Origin: Raphanus sativus
Lineage: Eukaryota > Streptophyta > Magnoliopsida > Brassicales > Brassicaceae
Assembly: GCF_000801105.2 (NCBI RefSeq)
Contig: NC_079511.1
Location: 22,343,792-22,407,791 of the forward strand
Length of the DNA: 64,000 bases
Reading direction: 5' to 3'
In this document: piece by piece, positions 22,105-31,480 of the stretch
Layout of the letters: the number at the start of each line of letters is the position of its first letter
Numbering within the stretch: the stretch's first letter is position 1
Program-made: the position numbers and the translations under genes
Notes under the pieces: generated by a model
Databases searched by the model: none
Told to the model about the DNA's origin: nothing
Seen by the model: only the letters and a program-made list of their open reading frames with translations

Positions 22105-24461
22105 AACATGCAGAGTGTTTCCACAATTTCCTCCTCCATTGCTGTAATTTTGTCTACATCAATTACCCGCTGACAGAGATGATGGAAGAAAGCACAGAGG
22201 CGTCGAATAGCTATCCTAACACCTTTAGGTAATAACCCTGTCCAAATTATAAATGGAGAAGCTGTTGCATCAGGACATCTAAATCTTGACTAATACAAAG
22301 TTTAAAGACTCAGTTGATACCTCTGATAGCAACCGGAAGAAGCTGTTGCATCAATACATGGTAATCATGTGATTTCAACCCTGATATCTTAGATTCTTCC
22401 AACTTCACACACCTTGATATATTTGAGCAATAACCATCCGGACCTCTGAAGTCTGATAACCGCTTGCAGAATACTTTTTTCTCTTTGCTGGACAGAGACC
22501 AAGGAGCTGGAGGAAGGTATGTTCTTTTTCCACGGGGTTGAGGATGTAAATCCTTCCTAATGCCAAGCAGTTCTAGATCTTTCCTCGCGTTAAGACCGTC
22601 TTTAGATTTTCCACAATGCAACAATGTTGCTATAAGGCTTGCAGCAACATTTCTTTCCACGTGCATAACGTCTAAGTTGTGTCTTACCGGTAGATCCTAT
22701 ACAAAACAAACAAAGATAATAGTGTCAAAGAAAGGTGGTGACTGCACAGGTCATAAAAACTGATATCTCTTCAGATTAGAAACATACCTCCCAATAAGGT
22801 AACTTGAAAAAGACTGACCGCTTCTTCCATCTAGATAGCTCTTCCTCATCAACTGCTTCTTCCTCTTCCTCTTCCTCTGAATCACTGGATTCATCATCCG
22901 TATTGGAGTCTGATCCAACCGTCTCATTAATCTTCCTCTTCCTTCCAGTTACTTTCACTTTTCCAAAATCATTCTTGTAGTTTCTGAGTATATGACTTAT
23001 GTTATGACCACTCAGAATTCTACCTTTTTTCCCATGCTCTGCTTTCCCATCAAACCAAGCTTTCTTTCCTCGATAAGGATGTGTGGGAGGAAGACCTTTC
23101 CGGTGGGACATATAAACGTGCTTCCTGCAGTTAGTCAACCACATCGTGTCTGTGTTTTTCCCACACACTGGACAACCCATTTTCCCCTTTACTTTGCAGC
23201 CTGCGAGATTACCATATGCTGGAAAATCCTGAATGGTCCAGAGAAGCATTGCTCTTAATGTGAAAGTCGTGTGGCTGACTGCATCATACGTTACCTCTCC
23301 TTTCTCCCACAGGTGGTTAAGATCCTCTATAAGCGGTTCTAAGTACACATCAATGTTGTTACCAGGTTGGGTTGGACCAGGAATGAGCAACGACAACATG
23401 ATGTTCTCCTCCTTCATACACTTTTCAGGTGACAGGTTGTAAATGACAAGCAAAACGGGCCAGCAACTGTAGTTCACATTCTTCATGCTGAAAGGATTGA
23501 ACCCATCAGTGGACAGCCCAAGCCGAAGATTCCTTTCTTCAGCGGCAAATGAAGGATATCTGTCATTCATCTGATCCCAAGTTACAGAATCAACCGGATG
23601 TCTGCTTTTCCCATCAGTGCTTTTATTACTAAAATGCCACCTTAAGTCCTTTGACATGTCCTCTGACCTGAACATCCTCTTCAGACGTGGGATTATGGGA
23701 AAATACCTAAGAACTTTCTGTGGAATACCTTTCTTTACATCACCTGTGCGCAAGTTACTCTTCCATCTTGATGCATTGCATTTCGGACATTTGTCTAACT
23801 TCTCAAACTCCTTTCTGAATAGACAGCAGTCGTTCACACAGGCGTGTATCTTCTCATAACCCATATCAAAAGATCTCAAGAACCTCTTTACTTCGTACAA
23901 GGACGTGTGCAAGACATTATCCTTGGGTAGCATCTGTGGCAAAGTCTCAAGCAACAGATCAAAGCTTCTATCAGACCAACCATTCTGAGTCTTTATCCTA
24001 AAGAGTGAAACAATAGCAGAGAGCTTGCTGTGGTTACCACAACTTGGATACAGAGGTGTTTCTGCATCGGCTAGCTTAGCAAGAAACTCATCTTCTGCCT
24101 TATCTTCACCTTCAGCAACCTCACTTAAGTCACCATGCCTTAGAAACTCTTCATCAACATACGCTGCTGCTTGGTATAACCCTAAAATCTCATTGCTCTT
24201 CTCACTTGCACTGCTTCTGCTGTCAGTCCCTGATATTACTTCTCCATGGTGATACCAATCCTCCCTCATTTTGTAACTCAAATCCATTCCCCTAGTTACT
24301 AAATGATCCACAATAACACTGGCTGAGTGACGATCTACGTTGCGACAGTCAATACATGGGCAGATGATCAACTCAGACTCTCGCAAATCTGCAGCAACTG
24401 ACCTCACAAATTCCCATGCACCTCTCTCATAATCAGGATCAGCTCTTCGGTTTAGAGACAT
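22105..24461 (-). pseudogene. TNP2-type CACTA transposase, truncated
   Basis: Exon 1 (24461 to 22788, GT donor) gives about 557 residues: a transposase-associated N-terminal domain with Cys34-Pro-Cys36-x2-Cys39, then the TNP2 core with LGLSTDGFNPF, a Cys-Pro-x-Cys metal-like site (CPVCGK) and an acidic stretch near residues 525-550. Exon 2 (22696 to about 22310) continues LPVRHNLDVMHVERNV, the conserved TNP2 block. Exon 3 (about 22238 to 22105) continues PKGVRIAIRRLC, then shifts frame by one base in a T-run near 22120 and hits a stop. The C-terminal third expected of TNP2 proteins (usually about 1000 residues) is missing. It is therefore unlikely to be active. Confidence 0.85.
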
Positions 24462-25432
24462 GAAAGCATAATTTAAACACTCTTAATCACACACAAAATA
24501 TAAGTTCCTATAATATATATTGTTTTTCCATACCTGTTTAGATGAACCCATGACTTTTCAACCATTTTATGTCCTAAGTTTCTAACCGATAAACCAACAA
24601 AATCAAGCAAAGCCATAAATTATAAGTCAAACATACACCAAACAGACACATTGTTATTCAAATAAGTACCAATAAACTATCAATTATTCAATCGCCAATC
24701 TATCAAATACTATAACTCAGTCATTCACTACCACCTACAAGAAACAACTTCTATTGGGTGAAAAAGAAAAACCTCAATAAGCTCCTTCCGATTTCAACTC
24801 CACTTCACTCCAAAACGGACAATCAAAAGCTCAAACCTGCAAAGCAAAAGAGAACAGACAAGAACCACAAATCAATTCGCGTTCGGTCCAAAACAATCAA
24901 ACCATAAATCAATTCTCCTCACGATACAAAATACGAAACAGAACTGATTAGCTCTAACCTGACTTCTCTCCTCCTAATCTTCGGTTAAATCAAATTTTTA
25001 AAACCTGTAACAAATCAAACGATCGAATTCATCAAAGAGAAATCATATACATTTAAGTTATCGAAGGAATTAATCAGACAAAATGGAATCTGGGTTCACC
25101 GGGAAGCTGTCCGCCGGCGATGAAAGCACCGTACCGTACGGATTCTGGTCAAAGATCGGCGAGATTGAGCTTCCCCATTCTTTTTTTTCTTCGATAGTTT
25201 CTAAGTGAAGAGAAGGAGAGGCGGAAAAGGTTGAAACAAACCTTAGGTCTTTTGCATCGCGACACCACTTTACTCTTTTTAACTGAATTTTTAATTATTT
25301 TTTTACCGGGTTACTGATAAATATAGCTAGCGAGTAAATAACGCTACCAAAAATATGGGCATAACTTTTGGTAGCAGTTCGTGAATTCGTGCTACCGTGA
25401 ACTGCTACCAATACCCGTATTTCTTGTAGTGC

Positions 25433-27829
25433 GTCGAGAAGCTCCGACTACCGACGTACGAAGGCCTCACCGACCCGACGACTCACATCACGTCTTTCAA
25501 CATCGCAGTACGCCGTGCAAACTTCTCCGACGAAGAACGCGACGCCGGCTGCTGTCAACTTTTCGTTGAAAGCTTGAAAGGACCGGCCCTTACTTGGTTC
25601 ACGGGCCTCGCTGAGAACTCTATTAAAGATTTCCACGACCTGTCGTCCGCCTTCCTGAAGAACTACATCATGTTCACTCAAGAAGACGCAACGGTGTCTG
25701 ATCTTTTCAACATCGCCCAAGGAAAAGATCAAAGCCTGCGCAACTTCATGGAGAAGTTCAAAGCCATAGTCTCGAAGGTCGTCTTACCCGACAGCGTCGC
25801 GGTCGCCGCGCTTAAAAACACGTTGTACGTCCACTCGGTCTTCCGTGATGACCTCTACAGGAACCCCACGTCGTCTCTTTCTGATGCCATCGCGCGTTCC
25901 CATAACTTTATACGCATGGAAGAGGATACAAAGGCTCTGCTAGGCAAGTTAAACGCGTCTAAAGCTGCAACAGCCGACAAAACCGGCGCGAAGAACGCGG
26001 ATAGTCGACACGAGCCACGACAGCACTCATCAGGCGACCGAGCCGCCCAAAAGAAGAACTTCGTGTACGCTGTTGACGAAGAGAGCTCCCCGGCGTCAAC
26101 GACTGTCGTGCGCGAGAAAGGATGGAACGTTTACAACCGCGAAACCGACGGAAAACCGCCGGATTCCTCCGCAGCAGTGAGTTCTCGGCCCCCGGGAGCC
26201 GAGAAGTGGTGCGATTACCACAACGCTAAGTCGCATAACACCAGGGAATGCAAGACGCTCTTCGAGCAATTTCTCTCCTCTGTCGAGAACGGAAAACTCG
26301 AAATCGAGCCTCCGAAACCTAGAGCCCGAGGAACGGCGAGCTGGAGTAAAAACAAAGACAGGAAAACCAGCAAGTCGCAAGGCAAAGCCCCTCAGCAAGA
26401 GAGACGAGCAACGCCCGAAGAAGCAGCTCCAGCGTCCCCGGAAAAGGGTAACTCGTCTAGCGACGAGGAATCACCGAGAAACCGGCGACGCGTCGAGACC
26501 GTCTTCACAAGGCCCGCCAAGGGCACCGGCGATCATGAACTTCCGAGAGCGAGAAGACGCATCAACGTCGTCCTGACGCAGCTGGAACCTCCAAGCGACG
26601 AACCTGAACAAGTTTCTCCTCCAGACCTGCGCGCTCAGCTGAGCCGTCCAGCCCTTGGCGACCTACGGAACATCCTCAAGCGGAAGGAGAAACCAGCGGC
26701 AGATGCGGCCGGTCATGTCCCCGATCTTCGCGAGAAGATAAACTCCTCTAAGACTCGCCGGTTGAATAACCCAAGTCCCATGAAGCCCCGCCCCGTGGAT
26801 CTGCGAGAAAAGCTCAATTCCAGAAAACCAGATTTGCGAAGCCAGCTCGATCGCCCCCTGTACTCCGATCTTCGACAAAAGCTCGACGTCTCTAGAACTC
26901 AGCATCCTAACCAAGACAAAGACACCGTTATCAACGTTATTATGGGAGGATCTCCGCCCTGCGGTGACTCCGTCAGGTCCATTAAAGACTACCGTCGTCA
27001 GGCAACTTCCTCGCGTAAGTGGCCAACAAAACCCGAGAACGATTATCAAATCACTTTCTCGCCTGACGACGCCCTTGGCATCCACATGCCGCACAACGAC
27101 CCCCTCCTCGTTGAACTCGGAATCGGCGACTGTCAGGTCACCAAAATTCTCATCGACACTGGCAGCTCTGTCGATCTGATCTTTCGAGACACACTCGACA
27201 AGATGGGTGTCGATACGGGAAGTATGAAACCGTCATCCCGCTCCCTCACAGGCTTCAACGGTTCCTCCGAGGCCATAATCGGCACAATCCGCCTTCCAGT
27301 GTACGCATGTGGCACGACACGAACCGTGAAGTTCTCGGTCGTCGACTCTAAAGCCCCCTATAACGCGATCCTGGGCACCCCTTGGCTGCATTCGATGCGA
27401 GCAATTCCATCGACTTACCACCAATGCATCAAGTTCCCGGGACCAGACGGCAAAATCCGAACGCTACGGGGCGATCAGCAAGCCGCTAGAGACATGTTAA
27501 TCGCAACCATCAAACTTCAGCGACAAACCTCGCATGTTAACACCGTCTCAAACCCCTTACAGAAAGTGTTTCCCCAGCAAGAGGAGGTCATCGATATATC
27601 CCTCGACGTTGCTGACCCTAGTAAGGTGATCCGCATCGGAGCATCCCTGCCGGACGATATGCAGCAGCAACTCGCCGAGTTTCTCCGTCAGAACATCTCC
27701 ACCTTCGCCTGGACTACATCCGACATGCAAGGGATCGATCCAGCAATCACCTCTCATGAGTTAAACGTTGACCCCACCTTTAAGCCTATCCGCCAAAAGC
27801 GCCGAAAAAGGCAGTCAACGACGAGGTAG
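25433..27829 (+). CDS. gag (core) and aspartic protease of the Tat element
   Basis: The frame is open from the CACTA junction (first ATG at 25574, 751 residues from there). The Gag core includes TWFTGLAENSIKDF. A Cys/His knuckle-like motif begins at residue 213 (CDYHNAKSHNTREC). A long charged linker with repeated DLR(E/Q)KL motifs follows. Protease has the catalytic LIDTGSSVDLI (Asp528) and the flap-side ILGTPWLH. The frame ends at 27829 in RRKRQSTTR, just as the conserved sequence entering reverse transcriptase begins. The pol frame (-1 relative) overlaps from 27784. A short deletion of the conserved linker at 27806-27812 best explains the shift. Confidence 0.9.
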   Translation, partial: VEKLRLPTYEGLTDPTTHITSFNIAVRRANFSDEERDAGCCQLFVESLKGPALTWFTGLAENSIKDFHDLSSAFLKNYIMFTQEDATVSDLFNIAQGKDQSLRNFMEKFKAIVSKVVLPDSVAVAALKNTLYVHSVFRDDLYRNPTSSLSDAIARSHNFIRMEEDTKALLGKLNASKAATADKTGAKNADSRHEPRQHSSGDRAAQKKNFVYAVDEESSPASTTVVREKGWNVYNRETDGKPPDSSAAVSSRPPGAEKWCDYHNAKSHNTRECKTLFEQFLSSVENGKLEIEPPKPRARGTASWSKNKDRKTSKSQGKAPQQERRATPEEAAPASPEKGNSSSDEESPRNRRRVETVFTRPAKGTGDHELPRARRRINVVLTQLEPPSDEPEQVSPPDLRAQLSRPALGDLRNILKRKEKPAADAAGHVPDLREKINSSKTRRLNNPSPMKPRPVDLREKLNSRKPDLRSQLDRPLYSDLRQKLDVSRTQHPNQDKDTVINVIMGGSPPCGDSVRSIKDYRRQATSSRKWPTKPENDYQITFSPDDALGIHMPHNDPLLVELGIGDCQVTKILIDTGSSVDLIFRDTLDKMGVDTGSMKPSSRSLTGFNGSSEAIIGTIRLPVYACGTTRTVKFSVVDSKAPYNAILGTPWLHSMRAIPSTYHQCIKFPGPDGKIRTLRGDQQAARDMLIATIKLQRQTSHVNTVSNPLQKVFPQQEEVIDISLDVADPSKVIRIGASLPDDMQQQLAEFLRQNISTFAWTTSDMQGIDPAITSHELNVDPTFKPIRQKRRKRQSTTR

Positions 27830-30822
27830 ACCGACTGCTCGCCGCCGACTCAATCATGGAAGTCAAGTACCCCGACTGGCTCGCTAACCCTGTCGTCGTC
27901 AAGAAGAAAAACGGAAAGTGGCGAGTCTGTGTCGACTTCACGGATCTGAACAAGGCGTGCCCAAAAGATAGCTTTCCCCTCCCACACATCGACCGTCTAG
28001 TCGAGGCGACCGCCGGAAACGCCCTCTTGACGTTCATGGACGCATTCTCTGGCTACAACCAGATAATGATGCACCCTGACAACCGCGAGAAGACGGCGTT
28101 CATAACGGATCGAGGAACCTACTGCTACAAGGTAATGCCCTTCGGCCTAAAAAACGCAGGAGCCACCTACCAGCGCCTTGTCAACCGCATGTTCGCCGAC
28201 AAGCTAGGTTCGACGATGGAAGTATACATCGATGACATGCTGGTCAAGTCGCTCCGAGCCGAGGATCATCTCACGCACCTCAAAGACTGCTTCACGACAC
28301 TCAACACGTACGGCATGAAATTGAACCCGGCTAAATGCACGTTCGGTGTTACGTCCGGCGAATTTCTCGGATATATCGTCACTCAGAGGGGCATTGAAGC
28401 TAATCCCAAACAGATATCGGCGATCCTCGATCTTCCAAGCCCCAAGAACAGCCGAGAAGTGCAACGCCTCACTGGACGAATAGCAGCGCTCAACAGGTTC
28501 ATCTCGCGATCTACTGATAAGTGCCTTCCATTCTTTGAATTGTTGCGAGGAAACAAACGATTCATTTGGGACGACAAATGCGAAGAGGCCTTTGGACAAC
28601 TCAAGCAATACCTGACTACTCCTCCAGTGCTCTCGAAACCAGAAGCGGGTGACATTCTCACCCTCTATATTGCCGTCACACCTATCGCCGTCAGCAGCGT
28701 GCTGATACGCGAAGATCGGGGGGAGCAAAAACCGATCTTCTACACGAGCAAACGCATGACGGAAGCCGAAACCCGCTATCCCACCCTCGAGAAAATGGCG
28801 CTTGCAGTGGTTCACTCGGCGAGGAAGCTCCGCCCGTACTTTCAGTCTCACACGGTTGAAGTCCTCTCCAATCAGCCCCTCCGAACAATCATGCAGAACG
28901 CTAACCACTCTCGGCGGCTAACGAAATGGGCGATGGAGCTCAGCGAGCATGACATCGTATACAAGAACCGAACAGCAGCCAAATCTCAGGTCCTCGCTGA
29001 CTTCCTGATCGAACTCACACCCGAACTCGAGCAGGATCTGGCCGTGTCATCTCGCAATTGGATTCTACACGTCGACGGCTCCTCAACCAATAAAGGATCC
29101 GGCGCCGGCGTTCAGCTTCAATCCCCAACAGGCGAACTGATAAGACAATCTTTCAGCTTTGGCTTTCCCGCTTCCAACAACGAGGCTGAGTACGAGTCCC
29201 TCCTCGCAGGATTACGCCTCGCCAAGACCGTCCGAGCCAAACGCCTCAGCGCCTATTGCGACTCTCAGCTCGTCGCCAGTCAATATAACGGCGAGTACGA
29301 TGCTCACAACGCAAGAATGGATGCCTATCTCAAGCTTGTTCAGAACCTCACGAAGGACTTCGAATTTTTCGAACTCACCAAAGTCCCGAGAGGAGAGAAC
29401 GTCTGCGCTGACGCCCTAGCAGCCCTGGGGAGCAAGCTACACGATCAGATCAAGCGGATAATTCCCATTCATCGGATCGACAGCCCCAGCATCATGGCGC
29501 AAGACGCGAGTGCCTCCTCCGTCTCTGCGGTAGCTGTTGCAGCCAAGATGGACATCGACTCCTCACCAGACGAAACCCCCGACTGGCGTACCGATCTAAT
29601 CAACTACCTCGCACACGGCACACTTCCAGATGATAAGGGGCTAGCGCGAAGACTGAAGGCGCGCAGTGCCCATTACGTCGTCATCGACGGCGAACTACAC
29701 CGTTGGAGCGCCAACAAGGTCCTCCTGAAATGCATATACGGTGACGAAACGCGACTGGTCATGGCTGAAAATCACGAAGGGGCGGCCGGTAATCATTCCG
29801 GAGGACGAGCTCTAGCACTTAAAGTTCGAAGCCAAGGTTTCTACTGGCCCACACTAAACACAGACTGCGAATCCTACGCCAAACGCTGCGATAAATGCCA
29901 AAGACACGCACCCACGATCCACTGCCCCACCGAGCAATTGCGCACTCTTACGGCACCATATCCGTTTATGCGTTGGGCAATGGACATCATTGGGCCCATG
30001 CCGAATTCACGAGGCAAGCGTTTCGTTCTCGTCCTGACTGATTACTTCACCAAATGGATCGAAGCAGAAGCGTTCGCCAACGTTACTGACAAAGAAGTTC
30101 AAAAATTCGTCTGGCGCAACATAATCTGCCGTCACGGCCTCCCTTATGAGATCGTGACAGATAATGGATCGCAGTTCATCTCACATCAGTTCCGCGATTT
30201 CTGCGATAAGTGGAGGATCCGCCTGAACACCGCAACACCGCGATATCCGCAGAGTAACGGCCAAGCTGAATCGTCTAACCGTACAATCATCGATGGATTG
30301 AAGAAACGCCTCGACTTGAAAAAGGGTTGCTGGGCCGATGAATTAGACGGCGTTCTCTGGTCTCACCGCACAACGCCGCGTTCCGCGACCAAGTGCACTC
30401 CATTCTCCATGGCCTACGGCGTTGAAGCGATGGCTCCCGCAGAAGTCAATGTCACTAGCCTCCGCAGGTCCCGAATGCCTCAGAACGTCGAGCTCAACCA
30501 AAGTATGCTGCTCGACGCCCTTGACGCGATCGAAGAACACCGTGATCAAGCCCTACTCCGAATCCAGAACTACCAACATCAGATTGAGAGCTACTATAAC
30601 AAGAAGGTCAAGTCGCGCCCTCTTGAACAAGGTGATCTCGTTCTTCGAAAAGTCTTCGAGAACACTAAGGAGTGGAAGGCTGGCAAGCTTGGAACTAATT
30701 GGGAGGGGCCATACAGAATCACACAAGTAGTAAAACCTGGGGTTTATCGTCTAGAAACGTCAACCGGTGAAGCAGTCCCTCGAGCATGGAATTCCATGCA
30801 TCTTAAGCGTTATTCCGTCTAG
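27784..30822 (+). CDS. pol: reverse transcriptase, double RNase H and integrase of the Tat element
   Basis: The frame is open from 27784; the first ATG is 27856, giving 988 residues (numbering from it). RT spans about 1-230, with the catalytic box YIDDML at residues 124-129. The first RNase H (about 270-390) has a degenerate active site: the expected Asp is replaced in LYIAVTP. A second, complete RNase H follows, with Asp407 (HVDGSS), Glu443, Asp469 and Asp519. Integrase has an HHCC zinc site (His640 ... Cys678-x2-Cys) and a DDE triad Asp710, Asp769, Glu805, with the expected 35-residue gap. All motifs are intact, so the protein would be functional if expressed as a fusion. The -1 offset from gag-protease is the main defect. 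Known for the lineage: dual RNase H marks Tat elements. Confidence 0.93.
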   Translation, partial: AYPPKAPKKAVNDEVDRLLAADSIMEVKYPDWLANPVVVKKKNGKWRVCVDFTDLNKACPKDSFPLPHIDRLVEATAGNALLTFMDAFSGYNQIMMHPDNREKTAFITDRGTYCYKVMPFGLKNAGATYQRLVNRMFADKLGSTMEVYIDDMLVKSLRAEDHLTHLKDCFTTLNTYGMKLNPAKCTFGVTSGEFLGYIVTQRGIEANPKQISAILDLPSPKNSREVQRLTGRIAALNRFISRSTDKCLPFFELLRGNKRFIWDDKCEEAFGQLKQYLTTPPVLSKPEAGDILTLYIAVTPIAVSSVLIREDRGEQKPIFYTSKRMTEAETRYPTLEKMALAVVHSARKLRPYFQSHTVEVLSNQPLRTIMQNANHSRRLTKWAMELSEHDIVYKNRTAAKSQVLADFLIELTPELEQDLAVSSRNWILHVDGSSTNKGSGAGVQLQSPTGELIRQSFSFGFPASNNEAEYESLLAGLRLAKTVRAKRLSAYCDSQLVASQYNGEYDAHNARMDAYLKLVQNLTKDFEFFELTKVPRGENVCADALAALGSKLHDQIKRIIPIHRIDSPSIMAQDASASSVSAVAVAAKMDIDSSPDETPDWRTDLINYLAHGTLPDDKGLARRLKARSAHYVVIDGELHRWSANKVLLKCIYGDETRLVMAENHEGAAGNHSGGRALALKVRSQGFYWPTLNTDCESYAKRCDKCQRHAPTIHCPTEQLRTLTAPYPFMRWAMDIIGPMPNSRGKRFVLVLTDYFTKWIEAEAFANVTDKEVQKFVWRNIICRHGLPYEIVTDNGSQFISHQFRDFCDKWRIRLNTATPRYPQSNGQAESSNRTIIDGLKKRLDLKKGCWADELDGVLWSHRTTPRSATKCTPFSMAYGVEAMAPAEVNVTSLRRSRMPQNVELNQSMLLDALDAIEEHRDQALLRIQNYQHQIESYYNKKVKSRPLEQGDLVLRKVFENTKEWKAGKLGTNWEGPYRITQVVKPGVYRLETSTGEAVPRAWNSMHLKRYSV

Positions 30823-30894
30823 CTCCGTTACGTCCCGCTTCATCTATCATACAATCGTGCAAGTGCGCTTCACGAGCCACTCTTGCTCTATTGT

Positions 30895-30929
<35 letters not shown>

Positions 30930-31480
30930 GACGTCGAGTAAGTGCACCCTCCGCGTCACTCTTACTCGACTCCAACGAACTACGAATGGCTTGATCCTCC
31001 TCAGAGGTACGTAGGCAGCCTTAATCGGTGCAGCTATAACAAAACAAAAAAAAAACACATCGAGTAAGTGCGCATGACGAGCCACTCTTACTGTGATACG
31101 TATGTCATCGCGACACTAAGCGGCGCGCCTCGTCGCCACAAACCGCGACTTGGTGAGCAATATCAGCGACTAAAATTGTTTTTGAAGGCTGCGAAGACAC
31201 GACAAACGCCGCAAGAAAAGCGGCTGAGTAGCGCGCCTCGTCGCCGCAAACATCGCGACTTGACGAGCAATGTCAGCGACTAAAATTTGTTTTCGAAGAC
31301 TACAAAGGGTAAAAGACTGAAGGATCATCCAATCGAAGCCAAAATAAGTCAAGTTCAGACAGTACAACAACAAAGAGGATTCCAAGAACCTCAAGAAGTA
31401 AAAGCAGCAGAAAGAAGGAAAAAAAAAAAAAAAAAAGAAAAACATCCTAAGGTATTTAAATCATACAACAACATAAGGAT
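30823..31480 (+). other. Spacer after integrase with poly(A) and short repeats
   Basis: It contains a 30-bp A-run (30897-30926), repeated cgagtaagtgc and cgagccactctt motifs, and two tandem copies (about 111 bp apart) of a block containing cgactt(g)gtgagcaat and tcagcgactaaaatt (31120-31193 and 31220-31303). A related block recurs at 36137-36190. No gene on the plus strand. Confidence 0.7.

Larger units (their letters stand above)
19766..25431 (-). mobile_element. CACTA (En/Spm-type) transposon nested in gag, 5.67 kb
   Basis: The ends are CACTACAACAAATATG and the reverse complement CACTACAAGAAATACG (14 of 16 matching), with a 3-bp target duplication cgt (19763-19765 and 25432-25434). Subterminal motifs repeat near both ends: gctat/gcgttttt-type on the left and gctacc-type on the right. 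It encodes a TNP2-type transposase on the minus strand that is interrupted and lacks its C-terminal part, so this copy looks defective, though with intact ends it could be moved in trans. Confidence 0.93.

Noticed and set aside
27800..27830. Canonical -1 ribosomal frameshift site at the gag-pro/pol overlap
   Set aside because: cgaaaaagg does not fit X-XXY-YYZ in the gag frame, and the conserved linker appears shortened, so a deletion is the simpler reading. Kept only as an open question.
30897..30926. Poly(A) run as evidence for a LINE or processed pseudogene insertion
   Set aside because: There is no target duplication or non-LTR sequence next to it; it sits between integrase and the repeat spacer of the Tat element and looks like a homopolymer expansion.
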